Part shown: positions 15,951 through 26,111 of the stretch, one piece after another
Position numbering within the stretch: position 1 is the stretch's first letter
Layout: each line of letters begins with the position of its first letter
Source: JBAYIE01 sp041665785
GTDB taxonomy: Bacteria; Bacteroidota; Bacteroidia; UKL13-3
Assembly: GCA_041665785.1 (NCBI GenBank)
Contig: JBAYIE010000013.1
Location: 32,895 to 96,894 of the forward strand
Reading direction: 5' to 3'
Length of the DNA stretch: 64,000 nucleotides
The notes under the pieces: generated by a model
What the model saw: only the letters and a program-made list of their open reading frames with translations
Databases searched by the model: none
Told to the model about the DNA's origin: nothing
Program-made: the position numbers and the translations under genes

Positions 15951-17291
15951 TTAGCGGTTGATATGGATTAGATTATTTCCCCTTTTAATCCGCATGGTTA
16001 AAGTATCGGTAATGCCGCTTTGACGGCGGATGTAGAAGTGCTGCAAGCCCGTATCGGATGGGATCTTCAGGTACTGAATGCGGGCAGGAATAAACTGCCA
16101 GTTGCGGGTATCGCAAACCAGGTTCTCTTTGCTGCGGCTTTCAACCGAATCTCCTTTCATGTATTTGCTCAGGTAATAATCCGCTTCTGCATTATAGCGT
16201 TTGTTCAAGGTTTTCAATGCGATATGGGCAGGATTATACAGCATTTCGGGCGTTTGATTCGAAACACTTTCAATCATATCGGGCTTTATGGCGGGCCAGA
16301 TATACTCGGGCTTGCTCAAATAGCGTGAATTTACAGACTTGTCGCGGCCCCGCATAATGGTTCCACCCCGGACATAATACGATGCATGATCGTTCTTTTT
16401 TACCGGCGTAAATCCATTGTCGATGATCACAATGCAGGTGGCCAGTGAGGTATCGCGAACGAAAGCTGTATTGAATTGCTTTTCATAGCTGGCCAGTTTA
16501 TCATCAAATTGCAAACGGTAACTGAGCCGCAACAAATCTTTACGCAATTGCAGAGGAGCCTGAACTCCAAAGAGTGATGGCACTTCCGGCTCACACAATT
16601 TATTCCACGCGTTGTGATAGGCAATCAGCGCACTATTGGGTTCATTGGCCAGTTCGTAAATCAAGCCCGAGAAAAGCTGGGGCCAGGCGTCGCTGGTGTA
16701 ATTTTTGCAGGCGGGTTCTACATATCCCAGATCGTCGTAACTGTGCGACAATTCATCGAGCTGACGTGCTTCAACCAAAGCATCATCGTACTGTTCCAGA
16801 TGCAATTTGCACATGGCTTTGTAATAATGGATGAGCATGCGTTCGTGTGCTCCCGGCCGATAAGGTAATTTTTGCGGCGACTTAAAAAATTCCTTCAGTG
16901 GTTTATACGTGACGCTGCTTGTAAATGTTGTAAAAGCAGTTTGTGTACTTCGGGTAACCCGGATAGAACCCATGATATCTCTTTCTTTCAACAGATCCCA
17001 TCCATCCAGTTCGCGGTGGGCTGTTTCGAGATTTGTAAAAGCTGCATCGTACTGTCCGGAGAGCATTTGCAGGCGTGCTTTTTCTATGAGATATAAAACG
17101 CGCGAATGTTTAGAGGTCAGGTATTTGTTCTTATCCAACGCTGCCAGAGCATCGGTATAATTTCCATGCATCGTGGCTTCGTAACTTTTTTTGTTGGTGA
17201 TATAGTAATCCGGCGACGAGCAAGCCATCGCGGAGAGGATCATAAGCCAGGCAATTGGTTTGTGCAGATGGGATAAAAAGTATTGCTTCAT
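15951..17291 (-). CDS. TPR-containing lipoprotein (COG3014-like)
   Basis: A 446-residue outer-membrane-type lipoprotein. The start chosen (MKQYFLSHLHKPIAWLMI) puts a Cys at residue 24 in SAMAC, a slightly irregular lipobox; the longer frame from 17339 would bury the signal. The N-terminal half has alpha-helical TPR-like repeats (SYEATMHGNYTDALAALDK, EKARLQMLSGQYDAAFTNL, YKAMCKLHLEQYDDALVEA, FSGLIYELANEPNSALIAY). The C-terminal half is beta-rich (CIVIIDNGFTPVKK, FYIRRQSGITDTLTMRI). This arrangement matches COG3014-like lipoproteins of unknown function, which sit near secretion or surface-assembly genes in other species. Here the neighbour is the glycosyltransferase, 78 bases away. Confidence 0.75.
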   Translation of the reverse strand: MKQYFLSHLHKPIAWLMILSAMACSSPDYYITNKKSYEATMHGNYTDALAALDKNKYLTSKHSRVLYLIEKARLQMLSGQYDAAFTNLETAHRELDGWDLLKERDIMGSIRVTRSTQTAFTTFTSSVTYKPLKEFFKSPQKLPYRPGAHERMLIHYYKAMCKLHLEQYDDALVEARQLDELSHSYDDLGYVEPACKNYTSDAWPQLFSGLIYELANEPNSALIAYHNAWNKLCEPEVPSLFGVQAPLQLRKDLLRLSYRLQFDDKLASYEKQFNTAFVRDTSLATCIVIIDNGFTPVKKNDHASYYVRGGTIMRGRDKSVNSRYLSKPEYIWPAIKPDMIESVSNQTPEMLYNPAHIALKTLNKRYNAEADYYLSKYMKGDSVESRSKENLVCDTRNWQFIPARIQYLKIPSDTGLQHFYIRRQSGITDTLTMRIKRGNNLIHINR

Positions 17292-17501
17292 GTCAGGTGT
17301 TTCAAAAATATTAAAATTCAGGTACCGGAGTATTTTCATTTCTGCATTTTTATGGCATACGCCCGTTCATCTGATTTGATTATTCTATCTCAACCTGATG
17401 AACATCATCCATATACATGCCTGATTTAAAAAAAGGATGCCTCATATCACAGGTCTTAAATGCAGCACCCTTTAATTTGCAGGTTATTAATTCAGTGAAG
17501 T

Positions 17502-18542
17502 ATGACCCCAGAAGCAAATCCCGCTATTCCGCACCAGAAGTTCATTCATTTGTGGAAGATGGTGGGAAATACACCGATGCTGGAAATTCAATACACCTAT
17601 AAAGGTGAGCCGCGCACGATATACGCCAAAAGTGAACATTACAATCTTACCGGCAGTATCAAGGATCGCATGGCGCTGCATATTTTACAACAAGCGTATC
17701 TGAATGGAAGCATCCAACCCGGAAACCTGATTGTGGAAGCCACCAGCGGCAATACCGGAATTGCATTTGCAGCGATCGGCAGGGCGTTGGGACATCCGGT
17801 CCGCATCATCATGCCCAATTGGCTCAGCAAGGAACGTATTGATATTATTAAAAGTCTGGGTGCTGAGATTACTTTAATCAGTAAAGAGGAAGGCGGATTT
17901 TTAGGAAGCATTGCCCTGGCCGAAAAAATGAAATCGGAAGACAACAATGTATTCCTGCCACGTCAGTTTCAAAATCAGTTTAATGCGGCGGCTCATGCTG
18001 AAACCACAGGGCCCGAAATATGGGAACAGTTGCAGACTCTGCACAAAGAACCCGAAATTTTTGTGGCAGGAGTTGGAACCGGTGGTACTGTGATGGGGGT
18101 AAAAAACTTTCTCAAATCGGCCAACGAAAACATTCAGGTACACCCACTCGAACCTATGGAATCGCCAACCTTATCTACTGGTCATAAAGTGGGATCGCAC
18201 CGCATTCAGGGCATCTCCGATGAGTTTATTCCGGAAATTGTAAAGCTGAATGAGTTGGATGAAATTGTTCAGGCTTCGGATGGAGATTCCATTTTGATGG
18301 CCCAAAAACTGGCCCGGCAATTGGGACTTGCAGTAGGGATTTCATCGGGTGCAAACTTCCTGGGAGCCGTTTGCCTTCAAAACAAATTCGGCGCAAACAA
18401 AACGGTGGTAACGGTTTTCAGCGACAGCAACAAGAAATACCTGAGCACCGACCTGATGAAAGAAGAACCAATAAAAGCAAGTTATTTTACCCCGGATATT
18501 GAATTGATTTCCTTTGAAGCCATACATCGGTTGAATGGGTAA
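17502..18542 (+). CDS. Cysteine synthase family PLP enzyme
   Basis: A 346-residue pyridoxal-phosphate enzyme of the cysteine synthase/cystathionine beta-synthase family, which makes L-cysteine from O-acetylserine and sulfide or carries out a related beta-replacement. The Schiff-base Lys is in TGSIKDRMA (about residue 54). EATSGNTGIAFAAIGRALG is the substrate loop, VAGVGTGGTVMGV binds the phosphate, and GISSGANFLGA holds the ring-nitrogen Ser. It is 20-30 residues longer than CysK at the ends. No serine acetyltransferase or sulfate genes lie nearby, so CysK, CysM or a specialised beta-synthase remain possible. It diverges from the TPR lipoprotein. Confidence 0.88.
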   Translation: MTPEANPAIPHQKFIHLWKMVGNTPMLEIQYTYKGEPRTIYAKSEHYNLTGSIKDRMALHILQQAYLNGSIQPGNLIVEATSGNTGIAFAAIGRALGHPVRIIMPNWLSKERIDIIKSLGAEITLISKEEGGFLGSIALAEKMKSEDNNVFLPRQFQNQFNAAAHAETTGPEIWEQLQTLHKEPEIFVAGVGTGGTVMGVKNFLKSANENIQVHPLEPMESPTLSTGHKVGSHRIQGISDEFIPEIVKLNELDEIVQASDGDSILMAQKLARQLGLAVGISSGANFLGAVCLQNKFGANKTVVTVFSDSNKKYLSTDLMKEEPIKASYFTPDIELISFEAIHRLNG

Positions 18543-18717
18543 ATATGTGGAACAGGTATGGTCTCCGGGTTGAATGATTGCTTTAAGTGGGGTGCACAAA
18601 AGTCAATTGGTCTTTCATTAAAGTGAAAAGCATCCTTGATCTACTCCCCAATTTTCATGAACCTTTGAAGCGATATTTTACAATCGGGATAAACGTTCTT
18701 GTGAGCGTTCCGGCAGG

Positions 18718-18880
18718 AGGCTGAGGGATGGCCCTAAAGGTAAGCTTGCGCATCCTTTATGGGGAAAGCCCGCAGCGCAGCGAGGACTTGGAACGAAAAG
18801 CCCGACCCCTGTAGTAAAGCGCGTGAGACGCTAACTAAATTAGAAACATCCAACAGCGCATACTACAGGGGGCAACCCCA
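18718..18880 (+). repeat. Structured dispersed repeat, copy B
   Basis: Second copy of the structured family, in the plus direction. It has a first hairpin CCCTAAAGG / CCTTTATGGG (18732-18763), the conserved middle AAAGCCCGCAGCGCAGCG with AGGACTTGG and AAAGCCCGACC, and a second hairpin CCCCTGTAGTA / TACTACAGGGG (18806-18871) closed by GGCAACCCCAAAAAA. Compared with copies A and C the second stem reads TGTAG/CTACA instead of TGAAG/CTTCA, a paired change that keeps the helix. It is the only feature seen in the 507-base gap between 18543 and 19049. Confidence 0.75.
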
Positions 18881-19049
18881 AAAAATACAGTTTTATCTCT
18901 TCCAATCACACTCTCTGTAATGGCTAAATTAAATCTCACTTTATTTACCCCGGTCATACATTAATCAGAATTTAATGGCTATTTTTGGTTTGTTCGTTAA
19001 ACCTTTTGACTTTCAACACATTTAAGCATTGAATAAATAGCACAAACGT

Positions 19050-19724
19050 ATGAAGACTAAATTATGGATTACTTTCGGCCTTGCACTAGTACTGGCTGTA
19101 ACCGGTTGCAGAAAATGCGACCCCAATGACGATCGTCCTGAGAAAAACCTGAATACTTCTTACATGACTTCCTCATCGGATCTGGCAGCAGAAAGCGATG
19201 AAGAGTTTCAAGTGGTAAATTTAACCGGAGGTACCGAAGATGCTGCCTTTAATATAAGCGAAAGCGGCTTGCCAGAAATGTACCGCCTCGAAGAAAACAG
19301 TTTAAATTTAAGAGGCATACCCAATCAGGCTGATTCAAATCTGCGGATTCGCGCCTGCCTGCACAAATTGAATTTAACGGCCGGTCAACTCGATACGGTC
19401 AAACATATTGCCACCAACTTTGCTTCGTGCAAACGCGAACACATGCAACGTTATATGAAAGCGCTGGGCGAAATCCTGCACAAGGCAGAAGCACAACGTC
19501 ATGAAAATTTACGTTTGTTGAAAAGCGATAGTATTACCCGTGAGCAATTTGAATTGCGAATGAAAGAATTGAGACGTCACCTGATGGGTACTGTAAAAGA
19601 TATTAAGCATAAAGAAGCAGCTGCCATGAGAGCCTGCACCGAAAAATTCCTGCAAGCCATGCGGGCTACTTTAACCGATGCACAATGGCGCGCATTTAAA
19701 GCCTGCTACGGCAGACGCAAATAG
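19050..19724 (+). CDS. Lipoprotein with Spy/CpxP-like helical domain
   Basis: A 224-residue lipoprotein: signal MKTKLWITFGLALVLAVTGC with lipobox VTGC, then RKCDPNDDRPEKN. The middle 70 residues are acidic and probably unstructured. From about residue 100 the protein is helical: LHKLNLTAGQLDTVKHIATNF, REHMQRYMKALGEIL, SITREQFELRMKELRRHLM, and TLTDAQWRAFKACYG. The pattern of a helix, then 'L(S/T)xxQ' capped helices repeated at the end, resembles Spy/CpxP-type periplasmic stress proteins, but without their LTxxQ pair in canonical form, so the assignment is tentative. It is monocistronic and followed by an intrinsic terminator. Confidence 0.72.
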   Translation: MKTKLWITFGLALVLAVTGCRKCDPNDDRPEKNLNTSYMTSSSDLAAESDEEFQVVNLTGGTEDAAFNISESGLPEMYRLEENSLNLRGIPNQADSNLRIRACLHKLNLTAGQLDTVKHIATNFASCKREHMQRYMKALGEILHKAEAQRHENLRLLKSDSITREQFELRMKELRRHLMGTVKDIKHKEAAAMRACTEKFLQAMRATLTDAQWRAFKACYGRRK

Positions 19725-19744
19725 AGGCATAACGCATTGATCTT

Positions 19745-19772
19745 AAAAACCGGGCTCGTCCCGGTTTTTTTT
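19745..19772 (+). terminator. Rho-independent terminator after the Spy-like lipoprotein gene
   Basis: The stem AAAACCGGG / CCCGGTTTT (19746-19754 with 19760-19768), with a five-base CTCGT loop, runs into a T tract ending at 19772. It lies 20 bases after the stop of the 19050-19724 gene. Confidence 0.85.
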
Positions 19773-19872
19773 ATGCCCCGACTGACGCAAACCAATTTAC
19801 AGCCTGATGGATATCAAGATTTTGTAAGCGGATCAAGATTAATTTTACATCGGGCTAATTTGCCCCCGATGC

Positions 19873-21927
19873 ATGAACCTGAACACTTTACTCGATCCAA
19901 AAAGCATAGTGGTTGTTGGCGCTTCCAATGACCTTACAAAACCCGGAGGTAAAGTCTTTCACAATATTTTGTCGCACGGATTTAACGGACAACTGTATGC
20001 TGTAAACCCGAAAGACAGCAACATACAAAATAAGCCCACATATGCTGATTGTGCCGCGCTGCCGCCTGTAGAGCTGGCCATCATTGCAATTGCAGCCAAT
20101 CTGGTGGAAGCTGCCGTTGAAATACTGGCACGGGATAAGGGATGCAAATCGTTCATCCTGTTTTCGGCCGGATTCGGAGAGACCGGAGAAGCAGGACAGG
20201 TGTTGGAAAAACGCATTGTTCGCCTGATCCAACAATACGGTGGAACATTGATTGGTCCGAATTGCATTGGTGTAATTACGGGTTCTTACAAAGGAGTTTT
20301 TGCCGGACCTATTCCCGAATACGATGCACAGGGATGCGATTGTGTTTCAGCGTCAGGAGCCACCATGGTGTATTTGCTCGAAACAGCTATTCCGCGCGGA
20401 TTAAAATTCCGCGATATTTTTTCGGTTGGCAACAGTGCCATGATTCAGGTGGAAGATATTCTGCAATACTGGGACGAAACCTTTGATTCGCAAACCAGTT
20501 CCAAAATCAAATTGTTGTACATGGAACAAATTGCCGACCCTCCCCGGTTTATAAAACATGCCCGCTCGCTGGTACAAAAAGGTTGCCGCATTGCGGCTAT
20601 TAAATCCGGATCAACCGAAGCCGGTTCGCGCGCGGTGTCGTCGCATACCGGCGCACTGGCAGGATCGAATACTGCGGTGAGTTCACTTTTTCGCAAAGCC
20701 GGAATCATTCGTTGCAACAGCCGGCTGGAGCTGGTATATGTGGCTGCTATTTTTTCTATTCAGGAATTGAAGGGAGATCGGATTGCAGTAATTACCCATG
20801 CCGGTGGACCCGGTGTAATGCTGACCGATGTACTCATTCGTGGAGGGATGAAAGTTCCTGCACTCACAGGACCGAAAGCAGATGCGCTGCTCTCAAAATT
20901 ATTTCCGGGTTCATCGGTTTCCAATCCGATCGATTTTCTGGCAACGGGTAATGCCGCACAACTGGGCGAGATTCTGGATGCGGTGGAACATGATTTTGAT
21001 GAAATAGACGGCTCCATAGTTGTGTTTGGCACAACCGGCATGTGGCGCGTAGATGATGTTTACCGCGTATTGCACGAGAAAATAAATACGTGCAAAAAAC
21101 CCATCTTTCCCATACTACCTTCCGTTATTCAGGCATCGGAAGAAGTAAGTCATTTTCAATCCATGGGTCATGTAAACTTTACCGATGAAGTGAGTTTCGG
21201 GTATGTGCTGTCGCGCCTGCACAAAATTGACGGCCCCTTTGATGATCCTGAATTGCCGGTGATTGATCGCAAGCGTATTCGTCAGATTATAGATGCAGCC
21301 CGACCTGGATATTTGAATCCAACGGAGGTGATGTTGTTGCTGGAAGCATGTGGCATTGATCGTGTGAAACAAGTAGAAGTAAACAAACCGGAAGAACTGG
21401 CAGCTGCCCTTGAAAAGTTAAGCTATCCCCTGGTGATGAAAGTAACCGGCCCTTTGCACAAAAGCGATGCAGGTGGTGTGATTCTGAATATCCGCAATGC
21501 TGAACAAGCCTTAGATACCTATATGAAGTTGATGCAAATAAAAGATGCAACCGGAGTTTTGCTTCAAACCCAACACAGCGGAAGCGAAGTATTTATGGGT
21601 GCAAAACGCGAAGGGAATTTTGGTCATCAGATCCTGTGCGGAATGGGTGGAATTTTTGTTGAGGTATTTAAAGATTTAGCCTATGCATTGGCTCCGGTAG
21701 GAAGGAAAGAAGCATTGATGATGATCCGCCATCTGAAATCCTATCCATTGATTCGCGGTATCCGCGGCAAAGAAGGAGTGAACGAATATTTGCTGGTAAA
21801 CGCGCTTGTGTCGTTATCGGCTTTGTTGCATGCAGCTCCTGAAATTTCGGAACTCGATATCAATCCCTTGCTGGGAACGCAGCAGGCATTGGTGGCAGTG
21901 GATGCAAGGATTTGCATTGAGAAATGA
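19873..21927 (+). CDS. ADP-forming acetyl/acyl-CoA synthetase (single-chain)
   Basis: A 684-residue NDP-forming acyl-CoA synthetase that interconverts acyl-CoA, ADP and phosphate with the free acid, CoA and ATP. The order is CoA-binding Rossmann domain (LDPKSIVVVGASNDLTKPGG, residues 7-130), succinyl-CoA-ligase-like domains (130-460) with the phosphohistidine in SSHTGALAGS near residue 256, and a C-terminal ATP-grasp domain (from about 470; SYPLVMKVTGPLHKSDAGG, then ELDINPLL at the end). Alpha and beta parts are fused in one chain, as in many bacterial and protist forms. Acetate, or a longer or aromatic acid, may be the substrate. No pathway genes adjoin it. Confidence 0.88.
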   Translation: MNLNTLLDPKSIVVVGASNDLTKPGGKVFHNILSHGFNGQLYAVNPKDSNIQNKPTYADCAALPPVELAIIAIAANLVEAAVEILARDKGCKSFILFSAGFGETGEAGQVLEKRIVRLIQQYGGTLIGPNCIGVITGSYKGVFAGPIPEYDAQGCDCVSASGATMVYLLETAIPRGLKFRDIFSVGNSAMIQVEDILQYWDETFDSQTSSKIKLLYMEQIADPPRFIKHARSLVQKGCRIAAIKSGSTEAGSRAVSSHTGALAGSNTAVSSLFRKAGIIRCNSRLELVYVAAIFSIQELKGDRIAVITHAGGPGVMLTDVLIRGGMKVPALTGPKADALLSKLFPGSSVSNPIDFLATGNAAQLGEILDAVEHDFDEIDGSIVVFGTTGMWRVDDVYRVLHEKINTCKKPIFPILPSVIQASEEVSHFQSMGHVNFTDEVSFGYVLSRLHKIDGPFDDPELPVIDRKRIRQIIDAARPGYLNPTEVMLLLEACGIDRVKQVEVNKPEELAAALEKLSYPLVMKVTGPLHKSDAGGVILNIRNAEQALDTYMKLMQIKDATGVLLQTQHSGSEVFMGAKREGNFGHQILCGMGGIFVEVFKDLAYALAPVGRKEALMMIRHLKSYPLIRGIRGKEGVNEYLLVNALVSLSALLHAAPEISELDINPLLGTQQALVAVDARICIEK

Positions 21928-21960
21928 GCGAATCGCGTATAAGTATAGTAAACCTTTATT

Positions 21961-22133
21961 GGGCGAATCCCTGCCTGCCAAAACTACAGGAGCGGTTCAG
22001 ATGTCATTTCCCAGGAATATTTCGGTCCGCTCCCTCGTTTTGTATGGCAGGGTCAGGCCATTCACTGCAATCTCTGAAGTATGTGAGTACACATTACTTC
22101 AGAGGATTTCCGTTTCTGTCCTTTTCGCAGGGG
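21961..22133 (-). repeat. Structured dispersed repeat, diverged copy D
   Basis: Fourth, diverged member of the structured family, in copy A orientation. It starts GGGCGAATCC and forms two stems: CCCTGCC with a distal GGCAGGG (21969-22052, reinforced by GGAGCGG / CCGCTCC and AAAAC / GTTTT), and CTCTGAAGTATGTG / CACATTACTTCAGAG (22072-22104, one bulged base). Between them stands GTCAGGCCATTC, matching GTCGGGCTCTTC of copy A, and after them GATTTCCGTTTCTGTCC, matching GCTTTCCACTTCTATCC. The sequence has drifted while both stems persist. Short reading frames here are not genes. The rest of the 21928-22478 gap shows nothing I recognise. Confidence 0.6.
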
Positions 22134-22478
22134 TTGTTGTCCATATAATTGCATCTGGCATTTTGCAAAAAAACAGACTCACACAGCTGAGCTTTATTTG
22201 TATGCTAAATGTTTATGCAACACTTTTAATCCATCCTATTATACAGGTATAAAAATAAGATGCCCTAAAAAGCAATCAACCATTCATCCAAAAACTATTC
22301 AATATCATATTTTACTGTTCTATGGATATGTAACTTGTTGCTTGTTTTAAGGATCGATATTCCCTCTCCTTAAAATTCCGGCGTGAAAAAAACAACAGCA
22401 TCTACTTTTACAGTCCTTCAGTGTTTTATGACACAGGATACGCATGGGTGCGAAATTGAAATCATCCCTTAAAATGCA

Positions 22479-25400
22479 ATGACCACCATCAGCACCATAC
22501 TGCAAACCAACCGCTTATTACAAGCCATGCTGGATCATTGCCCGGAGCCGGTTGTGGTTTTAGATAGCGATGGAAAAGTATTGGCCCTGAATCAGGCCGA
22601 ACAATTGCTCTACGCCAATCAAAACGCAGTTGCACCTGCACCGGGGATGATGTTGGAGGAATGGGTGCATCCACGCAACTTAACAGTATTTCAAGATGTG
22701 TTGAAGCGGGTTTTCATCGGAGAGCAAATTGTTTTTGAAGCCGAATTGCCCGGATTTGATGCAGCCCTTCCAATAAAGCACCTCGCTGTTCCTTTGCGTG
22801 ATCAACAATCTCAGATTATTGGTGCCAGCATTACTTCCTATTCCCATTCCGAAAAATATCAGGCGTTAAGGGAATCGGAAGAAAAGTATCGTTCCCTGTT
22901 TAACAAGAGTCCGGTTTATAATTTTATTTGCGATATAGATTCACTTGAAATTCTGGAAGTGAACGACGCCGTGATCCAAAAATACGGCTATACCCGCCAG
23001 GAGTGGGATCACAAATCCATGCTCGATTTTCGTCCGAAGGATGATCACGCGGAATTTTTAGCGTTTATGAAAACGCTCAAAGAAAATTATTCCACCACCA
23101 CCCAACATATCTGGAGGCACTTGCTTAAAAACGGAGAAGAAATTATTGTAGATATCAACTCCCATCCGGTAATGTATAACGGACGCCGCGCTGTACTGGC
23201 TATTGCCCGCGACATTACGGGAGAATACAAGGCTCTGGAAGCATTGAAAAAAAGTGAAGAGAAATACCGTACACTGATAGAGAATGCAGGCGATGGTATT
23301 GTTGTAGTCGGGTTGGATTCAACCATCCTTGAAGCAAATAGTTCCATTTGTGAAATCATGGGCTATAACCGAGATGAGATACTCAGACTGAAATCCAGCG
23401 ATTTTTATCCGCCTGACGACACCTTCCGACCGCCGAATATCGATCAGATCATTGAACATGGAAGCCTGTTGAATGAAACTGTATTGCAACGCAAAGACGG
23501 CTCCAGATTGGATGCCGAAGTAAGCCGCAAGATGATTGATGGTTATGGATACCTGGCTATTGTACGCGATATAACGGACCGGAAGAAAGATCAGCAGAAA
23601 TTAAAAGAGTATGCTTATTTCTTTCAAAACAGCAACGATCTTATTGCCATTACAAACGCAGAAGGTTATTACGAAATCATCAACGATGAGTTTATCAGGG
23701 CGACTGGATATAGCGAAGATGAATTATTAAAAACCCAATACCTTTCACTGATCCATCCTGCCGATCTGGAGAAAACAATGCTGCAAGGCCGAAATCTTCA
23801 ATCCGGAAAAAGCATTGAAAATTTCGAAACACGCATCCGCAACAAGAAGGGTGAATACATTTGGATTGAATGGAACGTTGTGCCTGATACGGTAACGGGT
23901 AAAGCCTATTCCATCGGACGAAATATTACCAACTGGAAAAAATTTGAGAATGAACTAACCGAACACAAAGAAATTCAACGCCTGTTTATCGAACACAGTC
24001 CGGCAGCCCTGGCCATGCTCGATACCGATTTAAAATACCTGGCTACCAGTCGCAGGTGGCTCACCGATTACAACCTGCGCGATCAAAATATCATTGGCAA
24101 ATCGCATTACGAAGTGTTTCCTGAAATTCCGCAGCGCTGGAAAGATATCCATCAACGCTGTTTGAAAGGAGCGGTGGAACGCAACGACGATGATGCTTTT
24201 GTACGCGAAGACGGAAGTTTGCAATGGCTCAGGTGGGAGATTCGTCCGTGGCATAAAGCCGATGGACAAATTGGCGGATTGATCATGTTTACCGAAATCA
24301 TGACCGAGCAGAAGAAGGCTATTGAACTGTTCAATTATCAATTTAAAAACACACCCGACACCATTGCATTTATCAATCAATATTTAAAAATTGATACCAT
24401 CAATCACGGGATCCCCGGATTGTATTCTGCTGAAGAATTAATCGGAAGAGATTGTCTTTCGGTACTCCCTGAAGAAAGCATTGAACCTGTGAGTCGGGCC
24501 ATTCACGCCTGTTTTAAAACTGCAACCATTCAGCATATTGAAATTCGTTTGTTGCAAAACCGTTGGTCGCAGGTTCGGTATGTTCCAATGCTGCTCGACG
24601 ATAAGGTGACCCATGTAATGGCCATCTCTACCGATATTACCGTAAAGAAAGAAAGCGAACTCAAGCTGAAACGCAGTGAAGAAAAAAACCGGGCACTGAT
24701 AGAAAATATCAGCGATGCTATCATGTTGCTCGACGGGCAGTTAAATACGGTGTATAAAAGTCCATCGGTACTTCGTTTAACCGGATATACTTTCGATGAT
24801 GTAAAAGGCAAGCGCATGCATGAGTTTGCGCATCCCGAAGACGACGCTTTAATTCTGAATGCCTTTAAACAGGCACGTTCCAAGCCGGGTGTTCCCGTGC
24901 AATGCCAATACCGTACCCAACACAAAGCTGGGCATTATATCTGGGTTGAAGCCACCATCCTCAATTTGCTCGAAAATTCAAGTGTGCAAGCTTTTGTAGT
25001 CTCCTGCAACAATATCACCGAACGAAAATTACTGGAAGATCAGCAACGGCTCATTACATCTATCGTGGATTCGTCAGACGATGCCATTATCAGTACCAAT
25101 CTGTTGGGCATCGTTACATCCTGGAACCGCGGTGCCGATAAAATTCTGGGATATACGGCCGACGAAATCATTGGCCATTCGCTTGCTGTGTTAATTCCAC
25201 CCGGGTTGCAAGCGGAAGAAGAAGATCTTCACCTCAACATACTTGCGGGCAAATCGGTAGATCATTTCGAAACAAAACGCCTGCGTAAAGATGGAACCCT
25301 GATTTATGTTTCCATGACCGTTTCGCCCATTGTAAATACCCTCGGTAAAATTACGGGATCTTCTATTGTGTTGCGTAATACCACCGAAAGCAAATTGCAG

Positions 25401-26111
25401 GAACTGGAACGCCAGCGCATGATTGCCGAATTGCTGCAACGAAACCGTGACCTGGAACAATTTGCCCATATTATTTCGCATAACCTGCGTTCGCCAGTGG
25501 CCAATATTATGGGCATTACCAACTGTTTGCTGGATCTGGAGAATGAACCCGATGAAACAGAATTTCTCACACAGGGATTGCGCACTTCGGTGAATAATCT
25601 GGATACCGTGATCAACGACCTCAACGAAATTCTTAAAATGAAACGGGAAGTCAGCGAAAACAAAATTGTAGTGCGCTTTCCGGAATTGCTGGAGCAAATC
25701 CAGTCGAGTATTCAGGGCCTCATTCAAAACGAAGAGGTAACATTTATTACTGATTTTGATGCCAGCAATGAAATGCTCAGCATCCGCAGTTACCTCTACA
25801 GCATTTTTTATAACCTCATATCGAACAGCATTAAATACCGCAAAAAAGATCTTGCACCTGTAATACAAATCAGCAGCGCGATCCGTAATAAAACGCTTGT
25901 CCTTGTTTTTAAAGACAACGGCATGGGTATCAACCTCGATAAGAACAAAGACCAGGTATTTGGCATGTACAAACGTTTTCACAGCCATACCGAAGGCAAA
26001 GGAATGGGGCTGTATATGGTAAAAACGCAGGTGGAAACACTGGGCGGTACTATATCGATAAACAGCAGCATAAACGAGGGAACAGAATTTATTCTCACGT
26101 TTGAGTTGTAG
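22479..26111 (+). CDS. Soluble multi-PAS sensor histidine kinase
   Basis: A 1210-residue histidine kinase with no membrane span. About eight PAS units follow one another, recognised by repeated phrases such as LDHCPEPVVVLDSDGKV, FNKSPVYNFICDIDSLE, IENAGDGIVVVGLDSTI, FQNSNDLIAITNAEGYY, IEHSPAALAMLDTDLKY, FKNTPDTIAFINQYLKI, IENISDAIMLLDGQLNT and VDSSDDAIISTNLLGI, each closing near residues 130 to 980 in steps of about 120. The dimerisation/phosphoacceptor domain has FAHIISHNLRSPVANI with His1001. The ATPase domain shows the N box FYNLISNSIKYRKK, the G1 box FKDNGMGINLD and the G2 box GKGMGLYMVK. No receiver domain or partner regulator adjoins it, so it is an orphan kinase sensing an internal signal. 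Confidence 0.9.
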   Translation: MTTISTILQTNRLLQAMLDHCPEPVVVLDSDGKVLALNQAEQLLYANQNAVAPAPGMMLEEWVHPRNLTVFQDVLKRVFIGEQIVFEAELPGFDAALPIKHLAVPLRDQQSQIIGASITSYSHSEKYQALRESEEKYRSLFNKSPVYNFICDIDSLEILEVNDAVIQKYGYTRQEWDHKSMLDFRPKDDHAEFLAFMKTLKENYSTTTQHIWRHLLKNGEEIIVDINSHPVMYNGRRAVLAIARDITGEYKALEALKKSEEKYRTLIENAGDGIVVVGLDSTILEANSSICEIMGYNRDEILRLKSSDFYPPDDTFRPPNIDQIIEHGSLLNETVLQRKDGSRLDAEVSRKMIDGYGYLAIVRDITDRKKDQQKLKEYAYFFQNSNDLIAITNAEGYYEIINDEFIRATGYSEDELLKTQYLSLIHPADLEKTMLQGRNLQSGKSIENFETRIRNKKGEYIWIEWNVVPDTVTGKAYSIGRNITNWKKFENELTEHKEIQRLFIEHSPAALAMLDTDLKYLATSRRWLTDYNLRDQNIIGKSHYEVFPEIPQRWKDIHQRCLKGAVERNDDDAFVREDGSLQWLRWEIRPWHKADGQIGGLIMFTEIMTEQKKAIELFNYQFKNTPDTIAFINQYLKIDTINHGIPGLYSAEELIGRDCLSVLPEESIEPVSRAIHACFKTATIQHIEIRLLQNRWSQVRYVPMLLDDKVTHVMAISTDITVKKESELKLKRSEEKNRALIENISDAIMLLDGQLNTVYKSPSVLRLTGYTFDDVKGKRMHEFAHPEDDALILNAFKQARSKPGVPVQCQYRTQHKAGHYIWVEATILNLLENSSVQAFVVSCNNITERKLLEDQQRLITSIVDSSDDAIISTNLLGIVTSWNRGADKILGYTADEIIGHSLAVLIPPGLQAEEEDLHLNILAGKSVDHFETKRLRKDGTLIYVSMTVSPIVNTLGKITGSSIVLRNTTESKLQELERQRMIAELLQRNRDLEQFAHIISHNLRSPVANIMGITNCLLDLENEPDETEFLTQGLRTSVNNLDTVINDLNEILKMKREVSENKIVVRFPELLEQIQSSIQGLIQNEEVTFITDFDASNEMLSIRSYLYSIFYNLISNSIKYRKKDLAPVIQISSAIRNKTLVLVFKDNGMGINLDKNKDQVFGMYKRFHSHTEGKGMGLYMVKTQVETLGGTISINSSINEGTEFILTFEL

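Noticed and set aside
21806..22252. Frames of 148 and 74 codons after the acyl-CoA synthetase gene
   Set aside because: They overlap the 3' end of the real gene and the structured repeat copy D; composition and hairpins explain them.
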